Assembly: GCF_001476905.1 (NCBI RefSeq)
Contig: NZ_LDTE01000008.1
Location: 1-49,286, forward strand
Length of the DNA stretch: 49,286 nucleotides
From: Sphingomonas sanguinis
GTDB taxonomy: Bacteria; Pseudomonadota; Alphaproteobacteria; Sphingomonadales; Sphingomonadaceae
Direction of reading: 5' to 3'
Shown here: positions 19,767-28,819 of the stretch, in pieces
How the letters are laid out: the number at the start of each line of letters is the position of its first letter
How positions within the stretch are numbered: position 1 is the stretch's first letter
The notes under the pieces: generated by a model
What the model was told of the DNA's origin: nothing
The model's database searches: none
Seen by the model: only the letters and a program-made list of their open reading frames with translations
Position numbers and translations under genes: made by a program

Positions 19767-20456
19767 ATGCGCGTTCTGATCGTCGAGGACGAGCCCAATC
19801 TCGGCCAGCAGTTGAAGTCCACGCTGGAAGGGGCGGGCTATGCCATCGACCTCGCCACGGACGGCGAGGAAGGGCATTTCCTCGGCTCGACCGAAAGCTA
19901 TGACGCGATCGTCCTCGACCTGGGCCTGCCCGAGATCGATGGGCTGACCGTGCTCGATCGTTGGCGCAAAGAGGGCAAGACGACGCCCGTCCTCGTCCTG
20001 ACCGCGCGCGACAGCTGGTCGGACAAGGTCGCCGGGCTGGACGCGGGCGCCGACGATTATGTCGCCAAGCCCTTCCAGACCGAGGAGCTGATCGCCCGGC
20101 TCCGCGCGCTGATCCGCCGCGCGAGCGGCAACGCCTCGTCCGAACTGACCGCGGGCGATGTCCGCCTCGACACGCGTTCGGGCAAGGTCACGCGCGCGGG
20201 CGAGCCGGTGAAGCTGACCGCGCAGGAATATAAGCTGCTATCCTATCTGCTCCATCACAAGGGCAAGGTGGTCAGCCGCACCGAGCTGATCGAGCATATC
20301 TACGACCAGGATTTCGACCGCGACTCGAACACGATCGAGGTGTTCGTGACGCGCATCCGCAAGAAGCTAGGCCAGGACGTCATCACCACCATTCGCGGCC
20401 TGGGCTACAGCCTGGACGATCCGGCGGCTGGCGGTGCTGCGGCCTTGGCCGACTGA
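19767..20456 (+). CDS. OmpR/PhoP-family response regulator
   Basis: The 229-residue protein has a receiver domain (about 1-115) with acidic pair Glu7/Asp8, phospho-acceptor Asp51 (VLDLGLP), Thr79 and Lys101 (AKPF), then a winged-helix DNA-binding domain with KLTAQEYKLLSYLLHHKGKV and the recognition-helix region NTIEVFVTRIRKKL. It should bind direct repeats in promoters after phosphorylation by the kinase encoded directly downstream. A good CAGGGAG ribosome site precedes the ATG. Confidence 0.93.
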   Translation: MRVLIVEDEPNLGQQLKSTLEGAGYAIDLATDGEEGHFLGSTESYDAIVLDLGLPEIDGLTVLDRWRKEGKTTPVLVLTARDSWSDKVAGLDAGADDYVAKPFQTEELIARLRALIRRASGNASSELTAGDVRLDTRSGKVTRAGEPVKLTAQEYKLLSYLLHHKGKVVSRTELIEHIYDQDFDRDSNTIEVFVTRIRKKLGQDVITTIRGLGYSLDDPAAGGAAALAD

Positions 20457-20469
20457 CACGGGCGGATTC

Positions 20470-21837
20470 GTGAAGGACGGGGCCACCCTGCGCCCGACCC
20501 TGCGCACAGGGTCGTTGTCGCGTCGCATGATCCTGATCGCGGCGGCGTGGATTCTGGTCCTGCTGGCGGGCGGCGGCTTTGCGCTCGATCGGGTGCTGGT
20601 GTCGGCGGTCACGCAGAATTTCGACGATCGCCAAGCCTATGTGTTGAAGTCACTGCTGGTGTCGGCGGGGATCGATTCGCAGGGTGAGGTCTGGTTCAAT
20701 CGCGAGCCTGCGGACCAGGGATTTCTGGAGCCGGGCTCGGGTGTTTATTGGCAGGTGTCGGGCAAGGGGCATGATCCCTTTCCGTCGCGGTCGCTCTGGG
20801 ACCGGCGGCTTGCCTTTGGCCCGGCGCGCAACGACGACGACATCCACGTCTATAACAGCACGCAGTTCGCGGACGAAAAGCTGCGCATCGTCGAACGGGA
20901 CGTCAAACTGCCCGGATCGGATGTCCGCTGGCGCTTCCAGGTGGCGCAGCGAACGACCGAACTCGACGCGCAGATCGGGGCATTGCGACGCATCCTGATC
21001 CGCAGCTTCGCGCTTCTGGGCGTGGGCCTGCTGCTGATGGCGGCGATGCAGACCTTTTACGGGCTCTATCCCTTGCGCCGCGTGCGCGAGGAGATCGCGG
21101 CGATGCGCGCGGGCAAGGCCGACCGGATTTCGGACGCCATGCCCAACGAGGTCGCGCCGATGGTCGAGGAGCTGAATGCGCTCATCGAGCATAACGAGAA
21201 ACAGGCGGAGGAAGCCCGGCGCCATGCGGGCAATCTGGCCCATGCGCTCAAGACCCCGCTGACCGTCATCATGAACGCCGCCACCGCGCGCGCCGATGAC
21301 TTGTCGGAAACCGTGATCCGCGAGGCGCGAACCATGCGGCGGCAGGTCGACCATCATCTGGCGCGCGCCCGTGCGGTCGGGCGGCGCGGGTCGGCGCACA
21401 GCCGCGCGGAAGTCTGGCCCAGCCTGCAATCGGTCGAGCGCGCGGTCGGGCGGCTCTACCGCCATGTCCGAATCGATGTGGACGGGCCGAAGGATCTGGT
21501 GGTCCATGTCGAGCGCCAGGACCTGGACGAGATGCTCGGCAATCTGGTCGAGAACGCAGCCAAATATGGCGGCGGCAGCGTCTTCGTGACGGTGGCGGCG
21601 CAGGCCGGGTTCGTCGAGATTCTGGTCGAGGACGACGGCACCGGCATCCCCGAAGACCAGCGCGTTCGCATCTTCGATCGCGGCGTCCGTTTGGACACCG
21701 GCAAGCCGGGCACGGGCCTGGGTCTCGCCATCGTGCGCGACGTGGCGGAAATCTACGGCGGCACCGTCGCGCTGGAGGAAAGCGAGGACCTGGGTGGGTT
21801 GCTCGTGCGGCTCCGGCTTCCGGCGGCGGTGGGGTAA
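20470..21837 (+). CDS. Sensor histidine kinase, PhoQ-like
   Basis: About 455 residues. Two membrane helices (about 20-41 and 176-197) flank a periplasmic sensor domain of some 130 residues with Tyr/Trp-rich strands. The dimerisation helix carries HALKTPLTVI, the variant H-box also used by PhoQ, then NLVENAAKYG (N box), DDGTGIP (G1) and GTGLGLAIV (G2). It would phosphorylate the regulator just upstream. The likely start is GTG at 20470, 14 bases after the regulator stop; ATG at 20434, overlapping the regulator gene, is the alternative. The signal sensed is unknown; the PepSY gene upstream may be a clue. Confidence 0.9.
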   Translation: MKDGATLRPTLRTGSLSRRMILIAAAWILVLLAGGGFALDRVLVSAVTQNFDDRQAYVLKSLLVSAGIDSQGEVWFNREPADQGFLEPGSGVYWQVSGKGHDPFPSRSLWDRRLAFGPARNDDDIHVYNSTQFADEKLRIVERDVKLPGSDVRWRFQVAQRTTELDAQIGALRRILIRSFALLGVGLLLMAAMQTFYGLYPLRRVREEIAAMRAGKADRISDAMPNEVAPMVEELNALIEHNEKQAEEARRHAGNLAHALKTPLTVIMNAATARADDLSETVIREARTMRRQVDHHLARARAVGRRGSAHSRAEVWPSLQSVERAVGRLYRHVRIDVDGPKDLVVHVERQDLDEMLGNLVENAAKYGGGSVFVTVAAQAGFVEILVEDDGTGIPEDQRVRIFDRGVRLDTGKPGTGLGLAIVRDVAEIYGGTVALEESEDLGGLLVRLRLPAAVG

Positions 21838-21854
21838 GGCGTTACAATTTTCTG

Positions 21855-22072
21855 GTTCACGCGAAGCCGCGATGACGCGAAGAAAGAAGAGATTTGTTCG
21901 CGCGGAGGCGCGGAGAACGCGGAGAGGACGTAACCCGTGGTGCGCGCAGGACGTCCCAACAAGCCGATGAGAATGAGGAATGGCTGCGCCGCCGGGTACG
22001 ACACCTCCGCGTTCTCCGCGCCTCCGCGCGAATCACATTTTTATCTTCGCGTCATCGCGGCTTCGCGCTAAC
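21855..22072. repeat. Long inverted repeat, type E, arms of about 70 bases
   Basis: The left arm (21855-21924) and right arm (22005-22072) are near-perfect reverse complements. Each arm joins two modules: GCGAAGCCGCGATGACGCGAAG on the outside and TTCGCGCGGAGGCGCGGAG on the inside. The spacer is about 80 bases. It fills the 240-base gap between the histidine kinase and LLM oxidoreductase stop codons, so it could also serve as a two-way terminator. The inner module matches the copy at 13294 and the outer one matches 27203-27276. Confidence 0.85.
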
Positions 22073-22077
22073 AAAAA

Positions 22078-23079
22078 TCAGGCCGCGACCCTTTCCAGTG
22101 TACCCATCGCCCGCGCCGCGATCCCGATCGAGCGCTTGCGCGCCTCATGGTCGAAGATCGAGCTGACCACCATCACCTCATCCACCTTGGTCCGCTCGAC
22201 GAAGGCGGCGAGCTGGCGCTCCACGGTCGCGGGCGAGCCGATCGCCGAGCAGGACAGGACATGGTCCAGGATCGCCGACCCCTGTGCGCCCAGGCTCTCG
22301 CGATAGCCGGGGACGGGCGGGGGCAGCTTGCCCGGACGGCCGGTACGCAGCGCGACAAAGGCCTGTTGCTGCGAGCTGGCGAGCAGTTCGGCTTCCGCAT
22401 CGGTGTCGGCGGCAAAGACGTTGAAGCCCGCCATCGCATAAGGCTTGTCGAGCACCGCTGACGGCCGGAAGTCGCGGCGATAGATGGCCAGCGCGTCGTC
22501 CAGCGCATCGGGCGCGAAGTGCGAGGCGAAGGCATAGGGCAGGCCCAACGCCGCGGCGAGCTGCGCGCCGTACAGGCTCGACCCGAGAATCCACATTTGC
22601 GGACGTGCACCCGCACCCGGCGTCGCGACGATGCCCGTCTGGCCATCATCGGCGAAATAGCTTTGCAGCTCCATCACGTCGCGCGGGAAGGCGTTGGGAT
22701 CGCTGTCCAACGTCCGGCGCAGCGCGCGCGCGACGCGCTGGTCCGACCCCGGCGCACGGCCGAGGCCCAGGTCGATACGCCCGGGAAACAGCGCATCGAG
22801 CGTCCCGAACTGCTCGGCGATGGTCAGCGGTGCATGGTTGGGCAGCATGATGCCGCCTGCGCCGATGCGGATAGTCTTGGTCGCCTGCCCGACATGCGCC
22901 AGCACGACGGCGGTCGCGGCGGACGCGATGCCTGCCATGCCGTGATGCTCGGCGGTCCAGTAACGGTGATAGCCGACCGCCTCGGCATGGGCGGCAAGGT
23001 CGGCGGCGTTCGCCAGCGCCTGGGCCACGGTGCCGCCTTCGATGACGGGCACCAGATCGAGCAGGGAATAACGTGTCAT
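22078..23079 (-). CDS. LLM-class (luciferase-like) flavin-dependent oxidoreductase
   Basis: The 333-residue protein has the bacterial-luciferase-like TIM-barrel pattern: [12 protein letters not shown] with the family's WxAEHH motif, [15 protein letters not shown], and [14 protein letters not shown]. The match is best with the MsnO8/YhbW subgroup. It would use reduced FMN with oxygen or F420 on a small substrate; the substrate is not visible. Its stop codon lies close to the right arm of the long inverted repeat. The ATG at 23079 is 50 bases after the stop of the subtilase gene, so the two might be co-transcribed. Confidence 0.88.
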   Translation of the reverse strand: MTRYSLLDLVPVIEGGTVAQALANAADLAAHAEAVGYHRYWTAEHHGMAGIASAATAVVLAHVGQATKTIRIGAGGIMLPNHAPLTIAEQFGTLDALFPGRIDLGLGRAPGSDQRVARALRRTLDSDPNAFPRDVMELQSYFADDGQTGIVATPGAGARPQMWILGSSLYGAQLAAALGLPYAFASHFAPDALDDALAIYRRDFRPSAVLDKPYAMAGFNVFAADTDAEAELLASSQQQAFVALRTGRPGKLPPPVPGYRESLGAQGSAILDHVLSCSAIGSPATVERQLAAFVERTKVDEVMVVSSIFDHEARKRSIGIAARAMGTLERVAA

Positions 23080-23128
23080 GTGAGGGAGATGGGGACGCCC
23101 ATCTCCGCTCGCCAGCCAAATCCGGGTA

Positions 23129-25417
23129 TCAGAAGGTCAAGCCATACTTCATCGCCACGCCGCGTTCGGGTGGCAGGGCCGCGATATGCCCCGGATCTCG
23201 CCGCCAGAAGAGATGCGTCGACAGCTCGCCCGCGCCGACCATCACGCCGTGGCGCGCCTCGACCAGCAATTCGCGACCCCCGGGGGCCAGCGACAGCCGG
23301 TCGGTGGTCCAGCCGTCGACCGACGAACGGGCATAATCCCAATGCGTCGGGAAACGCAGGTCGAGCCCGCCGCTGTCCACCCGCAAAGGCTGCGACACGC
23401 GCAGGTCGAACCGGTCGCGACCGAACAGGCCGTTCTTGCCCGCCTCGACCGACCAGGACCGGCTTTGCAACAGGCCGCCGCCCAGATCGCCCTGCGCCCG
23501 CGTCCAACCGCTGCGCCAGCGGGCACCCAGGGTCCAGCCCCTCGAGTTCCGCCAGCGCGCGGCGGCATCGGCGAACCAGCTGACGCCCCGCGCCTGGCCC
23601 AGCGCACCGCCGAACCAGCCGCCCAGCACGGTCGATCGCTCCGCCAGCCGGGTCATGCCCAGCGTCGCGGCGACATCGCCCATCCGCCGGTCGAGCGTCA
23701 CCGCGCTCTGGTCGTAACGCGGCGGCGCGGTGCCGGGGATGGGGGCGGCGAAGCGCCCGCTCTCGGCCATCACGCTCACGCCGATCCCGCCGACCATGTG
23801 CCGCATCGCGATCGAGGCGGTGGCGGCGCGGTCGACGCCGAAGCCGGGATCGGTCAGCAGAAAGGCCGCGCCCGCCTGTCCGGTCCAGCCCGCGACCATC
23901 GCATCGCCGCCGCTGGCGAAACCGACGCCGATGGCGGTGGCGGGGGTCAGGCTTTGGGTGACGCTGCCCGCGACGATCCGGCGGCCGGGGGCAGCGGCGT
24001 CGGCGGGCAGGATGGAGCGCAGCCGTGCCTCGCCGGGCATCTGCATCGCACTGGTCAGCGCGACCGAACGGGTGCCGTCGCTGACCACCGCGCCCTCGAC
24101 CCGGCCAAGCAGCGCGGGCGACAGCATCGCGCGCGGGGACGCGCGGGCGATCGTGCCGGACAGATCGAGCGTATAGGCACGGGCATAGCCATCGAGCGCG
24201 ATCAGCCCCACGCGCCCCGTCCGTGCATCGCCCATGGCCGGGGATAGCCGCGCATTGATGCCCATGGCGATGGCGGTGCCGCTCCCCGCCACGCTCATCG
24301 CGCCGACCGGCTGGAAGGCGGCGGTCAGGTCCAGCGTGCCGCGCCCATATACATCGTCGGTGCCGGTCGCACCGCTATCGCGCGCGGTGCGCAGCAATAG
24401 GTCGGCGATCTGCGCGCCGGTCAGGTTGGGAAAGGCCTGGGCGAGCAGGGCGGCCGCGCCGCTGATCTGCGGCGCGGCGAAGGACGTGCCCGACCAGAGA
24501 TAGCGCGCCCCGGTCTCATCGGGCGCTTCCACTCGCTCGCCCAGCGCGCTGAGATAATGTGTGGCAGACTGTCCCGCCCGGTTGCTGAAAGACGATATGG
24601 TGCCCGTCTGCCCGACCGATCCGGCGATGATCACCTGTCCGCGCGCGACGCTCGTATTGTTGGCGATCTGCGCCATCAGCGTGGGGTTGGACTCGCCGTC
24701 GTTTCCAGCGGCGATCACGATGATCATGCCCGCCGCCGTCGCCCGCCCGATCGCGGCCAGCAGCGCGGCGGGCGGCGTGTCGTTGGAGCCCAGCGAGATG
24801 TTGACGATCCGCGCGCCCGCCACCCGGGCGGTGTCCAGTCCGCGTGCGATCGCGTCGGAGGAAAAGGAGCAACTGCCGCCCAGCCCGTTGCCGGGCGCGG
24901 TGCCGCTGCAACTGCCCGGCTGGTCGGCGCGCAGGATCAGCAGGGTCGAATCGAAGGCGACGCCCTGCGCCAGGTCGCCACCCCGCCCGCCTGCAGCGGT
25001 GAAGGCGACGGCGGTGCCGTGTCCGTCCTCGTCGCCCGTGCCCCGCGAACCCGCGACATCGGCCGAGGCGCTGGACACCCGGCCGTTGAACAGGCCGGTG
25101 CGCGTGTCCAGACCCGAATCGATGATGCCCAGCGTGACGCCCGCGCCCGTCGCCCCACGCTGATAGGCGGCGAGCGCGTTCATCGCCACCGCGCCCTTGG
25201 TCGCCCGGTATCCGGCGGTGTCGTAATTCTGGCTGGGCGTCGCGCTGCTCGTCGGGGAGGGCGTGGGCGTCGGGGTGGTGCCGGTGGAGGGCGGCGTCGG
25301 GGTCGACTGGATGCCACCGCCCGCGCCGCCACAGGCGCTCAGCGTGACACCTGCACAGGCCATCATCAGTCCGATACGGACGATGCGTCCTGCCCCCTGT
25401 GTCCTGCGCCCGTTCAA
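23129..25417 (-). CDS. Lipoprotein S8 subtilase with C-terminal barrel-like domain
   Basis: The 762-residue protein has a lipoprotein signal (residues about 11-29; lipobox LSAC, Cys29), then a Thr/Pro/Ser linker (residues 36-62). The peptidase domain holds the S8 triad: Asp100 in IIDSGLD, His133 in DGHGTAVA and Ser312 in SGTSFAAPQ, plus oxyanion Asn239 (AAGNDG). Residues about 375-762 are Gly/Ala-rich with alternating aromatic strands ([18 protein letters not shown]) and end in Phe (YGLTF), as in outer-membrane barrels. This recalls NalP of Neisseria, an S8 lipoprotein autotransporter. The start codon is TTG at 25417 with GGGGGACGGG upstream; an ATG at 25366 would lose the basic n-region of the signal peptide. 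Confidence 0.85.
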   Translation of the reverse strand: MNGRRTQGAGRIVRIGLMMACAGVTLSACGGAGGGIQSTPTPPSTGTTPTPTPSPTSSATPSQNYDTAGYRATKGAVAMNALAAYQRGATGAGVTLGIIDSGLDTRTGLFNGRVSSASADVAGSRGTGDEDGHGTAVAFTAAGGRGGDLAQGVAFDSTLLILRADQPGSCSGTAPGNGLGGSCSFSSDAIARGLDTARVAGARIVNISLGSNDTPPAALLAAIGRATAAGMIIVIAAGNDGESNPTLMAQIANNTSVARGQVIIAGSVGQTGTISSFSNRAGQSATHYLSALGERVEAPDETGARYLWSGTSFAAPQISGAAALLAQAFPNLTGAQIADLLLRTARDSGATGTDDVYGRGTLDLTAAFQPVGAMSVAGSGTAIAMGINARLSPAMGDARTGRVGLIALDGYARAYTLDLSGTIARASPRAMLSPALLGRVEGAVVSDGTRSVALTSAMQMPGEARLRSILPADAAAPGRRIVAGSVTQSLTPATAIGVGFASGGDAMVAGWTGQAGAAFLLTDPGFGVDRAATASIAMRHMVGGIGVSVMAESGRFAAPIPGTAPPRYDQSAVTLDRRMGDVAATLGMTRLAERSTVLGGWFGGALGQARGVSWFADAAARWRNSRGWTLGARWRSGWTRAQGDLGGGLLQSRSWSVEAGKNGLFGRDRFDLRVSQPLRVDSGGLDLRFPTHWDYARSSVDGWTTDRLSLAPGGRELLVEARHGVMVGAGELSTHLFWRRDPGHIAALPPERGVAMKYGLTF

Positions 25418-25594
25418 CCCGTCCCCCTATCCCGCTTCTATCCTTGTCATAGAGGGGGGTGTGGCGGCTGCGAAAGCGCGATTTGATCAGGCTCTGACCG
25501 GCTTCGGGACGGTCGACCGATGGTAGAATCGGGGTGTGTGGGCCTGCTGCGCGGGCTTGCGACGGGCAGCCCCCGCGCCTACACGCTGGCCGCG

Positions 25595-26257
25595 ATGCTG
25601 CCCGCTCTTGCCCATATCGACGCCTGGATCTTCGATCTGGACAATACGCTCTATCCGGCGAGCGCCAATCTGTTCGCGCATATCGACCGGCGCATGACCG
25701 CCTTCATCGGCGACCTGCTGGGCGTGGACCGCGAAGAGGCATTCCGCATCCAGAAGAGCTATTTCCATGCGCACGGCACCACGCTGGCCGGGCTGATGGC
25801 CGAGCATCAGGTCGATCCCGCCGTCTTTCTCGACTATGTCCATGATATCGAGATGGACGTGCTGGAAGAGGACGCGCCGCTCGCCGCCGCCATCGCGAAG
25901 CTTCCGGGGCGCAAGCTGGTCTTCACCAATGGCGACAAGCCCTATGCGTTGAAAGTGCTCGACCGGCTGGGCCTGGGCGGACAATTCGAGGCGGTGCACG
26001 ACATCCATGCGATGGGCCTGGTGCCCAAGCCGCAGCCGTCCGCCTATGCCGGGCTCTGTTCGGCGTTCGACATCGATCCGACCCGCGCGATCTTCTTCGA
26101 GGACATGGCGCGCAATCTGGCACCGGCCAAGGCGATCGGGATGACGACCGTATGGGTCGACAACGGCTCCGAACAGGGGCCGGAGGGCGCCCGCGAACAT
26201 ATCGATTACACCGTCCACGCGCTGACGCCGTGGCTGATCAGCATATTGGAGGAATGA
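25595..26257 (+). CDS. HAD-family pyrimidine 5'-nucleotidase-like hydrolase
   Basis: The 220-residue protein has the HAD motif [11 protein letters not shown] with nucleophile Asp14 and Asp16, motif II VFTNGD, and motif III/IV regions FEDMARNL. The NTLYP ending is typical of the Sdt1/pyrimidine 5'-nucleotidase subgroup, which removes phosphate from UMP, CMP or related compounds. The frame is open from 25520, but the conserved part starts at the Met at 25595. Its stop codon overlaps the region of the dapD start, so the two genes are in one transcript. The 177 bases upstream, between this gene and the divergent subtilase, show no other gene. Confidence 0.83.
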   Translation: MLPALAHIDAWIFDLDNTLYPASANLFAHIDRRMTAFIGDLLGVDREEAFRIQKSYFHAHGTTLAGLMAEHQVDPAVFLDYVHDIEMDVLEEDAPLAAAIAKLPGRKLVFTNGDKPYALKVLDRLGLGGQFEAVHDIHAMGLVPKPQPSAYAGLCSAFDIDPTRAIFFEDMARNLAPAKAIGMTTVWVDNGSEQGPEGAREHIDYTVHALTPWLISILEE

Positions 26258-26259
26258 CC

Positions 26260-27087
26260 ATGAGCCAGGACCTCGCCGCCACCATCGACGCCGCCTGGGA
26301 CAACCGGGCCGAGCTGACCTTTGCGACCCAGGGCGAAGAGCGCATCGCCGTCGACCGCGCGCTGGCGCTGCTCGACCGGGGCGAGGCGCGCGTGGCCGAG
26401 CCGGACGGCCATGGCGGCTGGACTGTCAACCAGTGGCTGAAGAAGGCGGTCCTTCTGTCGTTCCGCCTGAACGACAATGTGCTGATCGACAATGGTCCGG
26501 GCGCGGGCCACTGGTTCGACAAGGTGCCGTCGAAGTTCAGCGGCTGGTCGGAAGCCGACTTCCGCGCCGCCGGTTTCCGCGCGGTGCCCGGCTCGGTCGT
26601 GCGGCGCGGTGCGCATGTCGCCAAGGGCGCGATCCTGATGCCCAGCTTCGTGAACATCGGCGCCTATGTCGGTGAGGGCACGATGGTCGACACCTGGGCG
26701 ACCGTAGGCAGCTGCGCGCAGATCGGCAAGAACGTCCACCTGTCCGGCGGTGCGGGTATCGGCGGCGTGCTGGAGCCGCTACAGGCCGATCCGGTCATCA
26801 TCGAGGACGGCGCGTTCATCGGCGCGCGTGCCGAAGTGGCCGAGGGCGTGCGCGTCGGCGAGGGCGCGGTGCTGTCGATGGGCGTCTATCTCGGCGCATC
26901 GACCAAGATCATCGACCGCGAGACGGGCGAAGTCTTCCGGGGCCATGTGCCGCCCTATTCGGTGGTGGTGCCCGGCACGACGCCGTCGGTCGACGGCAAG
27001 CCGGGGCTGTACTGCGCGGTGATCGTCAAGCGCGTCGACGCACAGACGCGGTCCAAGACCAGCATCAACGACCTGCTGCGGGATTGA
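26260..27087 (+). CDS. dapD: 2,3,4,5-tetrahydropyridine-2,6-dicarboxylate N-succinyltransferase
   Basis: The 275-residue enzyme transfers succinyl from succinyl-CoA to tetrahydrodipicolinate in lysine and meso-diaminopimelate synthesis. Its N-terminal helical part is followed by left-handed beta-helix hexapeptides ([20 protein letters not shown] and [19 protein letters not shown]), characteristic of DapD. The C-terminal VVPGT..SVDG segment also fits. GGAGG at 26248-26252 is spaced for the ATG at 26260; an ATG at 26254 overlapping the HAD stop is possible. It links amino-acid supply to the cell-wall enzymes elsewhere in the window. Confidence 0.96.
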   Translation: MSQDLAATIDAAWDNRAELTFATQGEERIAVDRALALLDRGEARVAEPDGHGGWTVNQWLKKAVLLSFRLNDNVLIDNGPGAGHWFDKVPSKFSGWSEADFRAAGFRAVPGSVVRRGAHVAKGAILMPSFVNIGAYVGEGTMVDTWATVGSCAQIGKNVHLSGGAGIGGVLEPLQADPVIIEDGAFIGARAEVAEGVRVGEGAVLSMGVYLGASTKIIDRETGEVFRGHVPPYSVVVPGTTPSVDGKPGLYCAVIVKRVDAQTRSKTSINDLLRD

Positions 27088-27096
27088 TCCTTGGCA

Positions 27097-27202
27097 CGCC
27101 CCCCTCCGCAAGCGGGAGGGGATGGGGGAGGGCAGGGCCACAAGCGATAGGCTCTGCGAGATTTCGAGCCCTCCCCAAACCCCTCCCGTCTACGGGAGGG
27201 GC
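27097..27202. repeat. REP-like palindromic element, type B
   Basis: The left half reads CCCCCCTCCGCAAGCGGGAGG with GGGGGAGGG, and the right half CCCTCCCCAAACCCCTCCCG with ACGGGAGGGG, inverted about a 40-base centre. The hairpins may terminate dapD transcription. A truncated copy begins at 49253. It directly abuts the type E element at 27203. Confidence 0.8.
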
Positions 27203-27276
27203 TTAAGGTTCGCGCGAAGCCGGTAAGTCGCGAACAAAATCTCCTCTACTTCGCGTCCTCGCGGCTTCGCATGAAC
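27203..27276. repeat. Type E repeat inside the 3' end of a transporter gene
   Basis: The outer arms are GTTCGCGCGAAGCCG (27209-27223) and CGGCTTCGCATGAAC (27261-27275), a near-perfect inverted pair. The outer arms share the GCGAAGCCG module with the long repeat at 21855-22072. The element supplies the last codons and stop of the permease/binding-protein gene. Confidence 0.75.
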
Positions 27277-28819
27277 CCTTACAGCCCACCCGCTTCGCCA
27301 GCCACCGTGCGGCGGCCTCCGGGCTCTCCTTCGCCGCATCGTCGCGGTCGACCCGGTAGTTCGCCTCCCGCATCGCCTCGACCGGAATGCGATTCAACAT
27401 CGGCCGTAGCGCCGCCACGAATTTCGCATCCCCCGCGCGATCCTTCGCCAGCAACAGCACCGCGTCATACCCCGGGATCGCCCGTTTCGGATCGCTCAGC
27501 ACCGTCAGCTTGTCCGCCGCGATCCGTCCGTCGGAGGAAAAGGCGGAGATCACATCCGCCCGCCCGCTGCCCAGCGCCCGGTACATGAAGGTCGGGCTAT
27601 AGGGCGTCATGCCGGCGAACCGCAGGCCATAGGCATCACGCACCGCCGCCCATTCGGGCCGGTCGAGAAACTCCAGATCGCTTCCCAGCTTCAATCGCGG
27701 TGCGACCCGCGCCAGATCGGCCAGCGACGTCACGCCCAGCCGTCGCGCCAGCGGAGCCTTCATCGCAAAGGCATAGGCATTCTCGAATCCCAGCGGCCCC
27801 AGCATCGCCACGTCGCGCGTCGCCGCCCAATCCTTGAGCGCGGCCAGCATCGCCGCGCGCGGTGGGGAGTCATGCCGGTGCATCGCGGTGGTCCACAGCG
27901 TGCCCGCATAATCGACATAGACATCGACCCGGCCCCCGGCCGTCGCCTCGAACGCCACGGTCGAGCCCAGCCCGTCGCGATAGCTGACATCGTAGCCCGC
28001 CCGGGTCAGCCGGTCGCCGATCAGTCGCGCGAGGATATATTGCTCGGAAAAATTCTTCGCGCCGATCACCACCCGCTGCCGCGCCGGGCCGCTCCGTGGC
28101 CAGAGCGGCTGCGTCGCCAGCGCACAACCCAGCGCCAGTGCGACCAGCCCACCGATCCACAGGGCTTTCCGCCGCGTCGCCAGCCCGCGCTCGATCAGCC
28201 CGATCAGCGCATCGACCGTGAGCGCCAGCAGGGCGGCGGCGAAACAGCCCGCCAGGACCAGCGCCCAGGCCTGGGTCTGGAGCCCGGCGAAGATCAGGTC
28301 GCCCAGGCTGGGCTGGCCCACCGTCGTCGACAGCGTGGCCGCACCGATCGTCCAGACCGCCGCCGTACGGATGCCCGCCGCCAGCACCGGCGCGACGAGC
28401 GGTACCTCGACCAGCCGCAGCTTTTGGGCCCGTGTCATGCCCACCGCATCGGCGGCTTGAAGGACGGCCGGGTCGAGGCCGATGAGCCCGGTCACCCCGT
28501 TCCGCAGGATCGGCAGCAAGGCGTAAAGGGTCAGCGCCAGCAGCGAGGGCAGGAAGCCCAAAGCCGGTATGCCGCCGCCGACCCATCCCGACAGGCTGAG
28601 CAGCACCGGATAGAAGAGCGCCAGCAGCGCCAGCGCCGGAATCGTCTGGACCAGGCTCGCCAATCCCAGCACCACCCGTGACAATCCCGGCCGCCGCGCG
28701 CAGGCAAAGGCCAGCGGCACGGCGATGACAATGCCGAGCAGCAGCGCGGCCATGCTGACGAGCACATGCTGGGCGAGCAGCGGCGGTACGCGGGCAAGGG
28801 CGTCGAGGAAGGCGCTCAC
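27203..28819 (-). CDS. Osmoprotectant-type ABC importer: fused permease and substrate-binding protein
   Basis: The 538-residue protein joins an OpuCB-like permease (about 1-240, six membrane helices, with the EAA-like loop ADAVGMTRAQKLRLVEVPL) to a type-II binding protein (about 245-515, starting GAKNFSEQYILARLIGD). Fused proteins like this import glycine betaine, choline, carnitine or, in the EgtU group, ergothioneine. The binding domain would face the periplasm. The start is GTG at 28819, overlapping the ATPase stop by four bases. The last 24 codons (27206-27276) lie inside a type E repeat, so the tail GSCEAARTRSRGDFVRDLP is repeat-derived and probably not native. No separate binding-protein gene is nearby. 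Confidence 0.88.
   Translation of the reverse strand: MSAFLDALARVPPLLAQHVLVSMAALLLGIVIAVPLAFACARRPGLSRVVLGLASLVQTIPALALLALFYPVLLSLSGWVGGGIPALGFLPSLLALTLYALLPILRNGVTGLIGLDPAVLQAADAVGMTRAQKLRLVEVPLVAPVLAAGIRTAAVWTIGAATLSTTVGQPSLGDLIFAGLQTQAWALVLAGCFAAALLALTVDALIGLIERGLATRRKALWIGGLVALALGCALATQPLWPRSGPARQRVVIGAKNFSEQYILARLIGDRLTRAGYDVSYRDGLGSTVAFEATAGGRVDVYVDYAGTLWTTAMHRHDSPPRAAMLAALKDWAATRDVAMLGPLGFENAYAFAMKAPLARRLGVTSLADLARVAPRLKLGSDLEFLDRPEWAAVRDAYGLRFAGMTPYSPTFMYRALGSGRADVISAFSSDGRIAADKLTVLSDPKRAIPGYDAVLLLAKDRAGDAKFVAALRPMLNRIPVEAMREANYRVDRDDAAKESPEAAARWLAKRVGCKGSCEAARTRSRGDFVRDLPASREP

Noticed and set aside
27097..27276. CRISPR-like repeat cluster
   Set aside because: The repeated units are inverted and palindromic with no regularly spaced unique spacers or cas genes.
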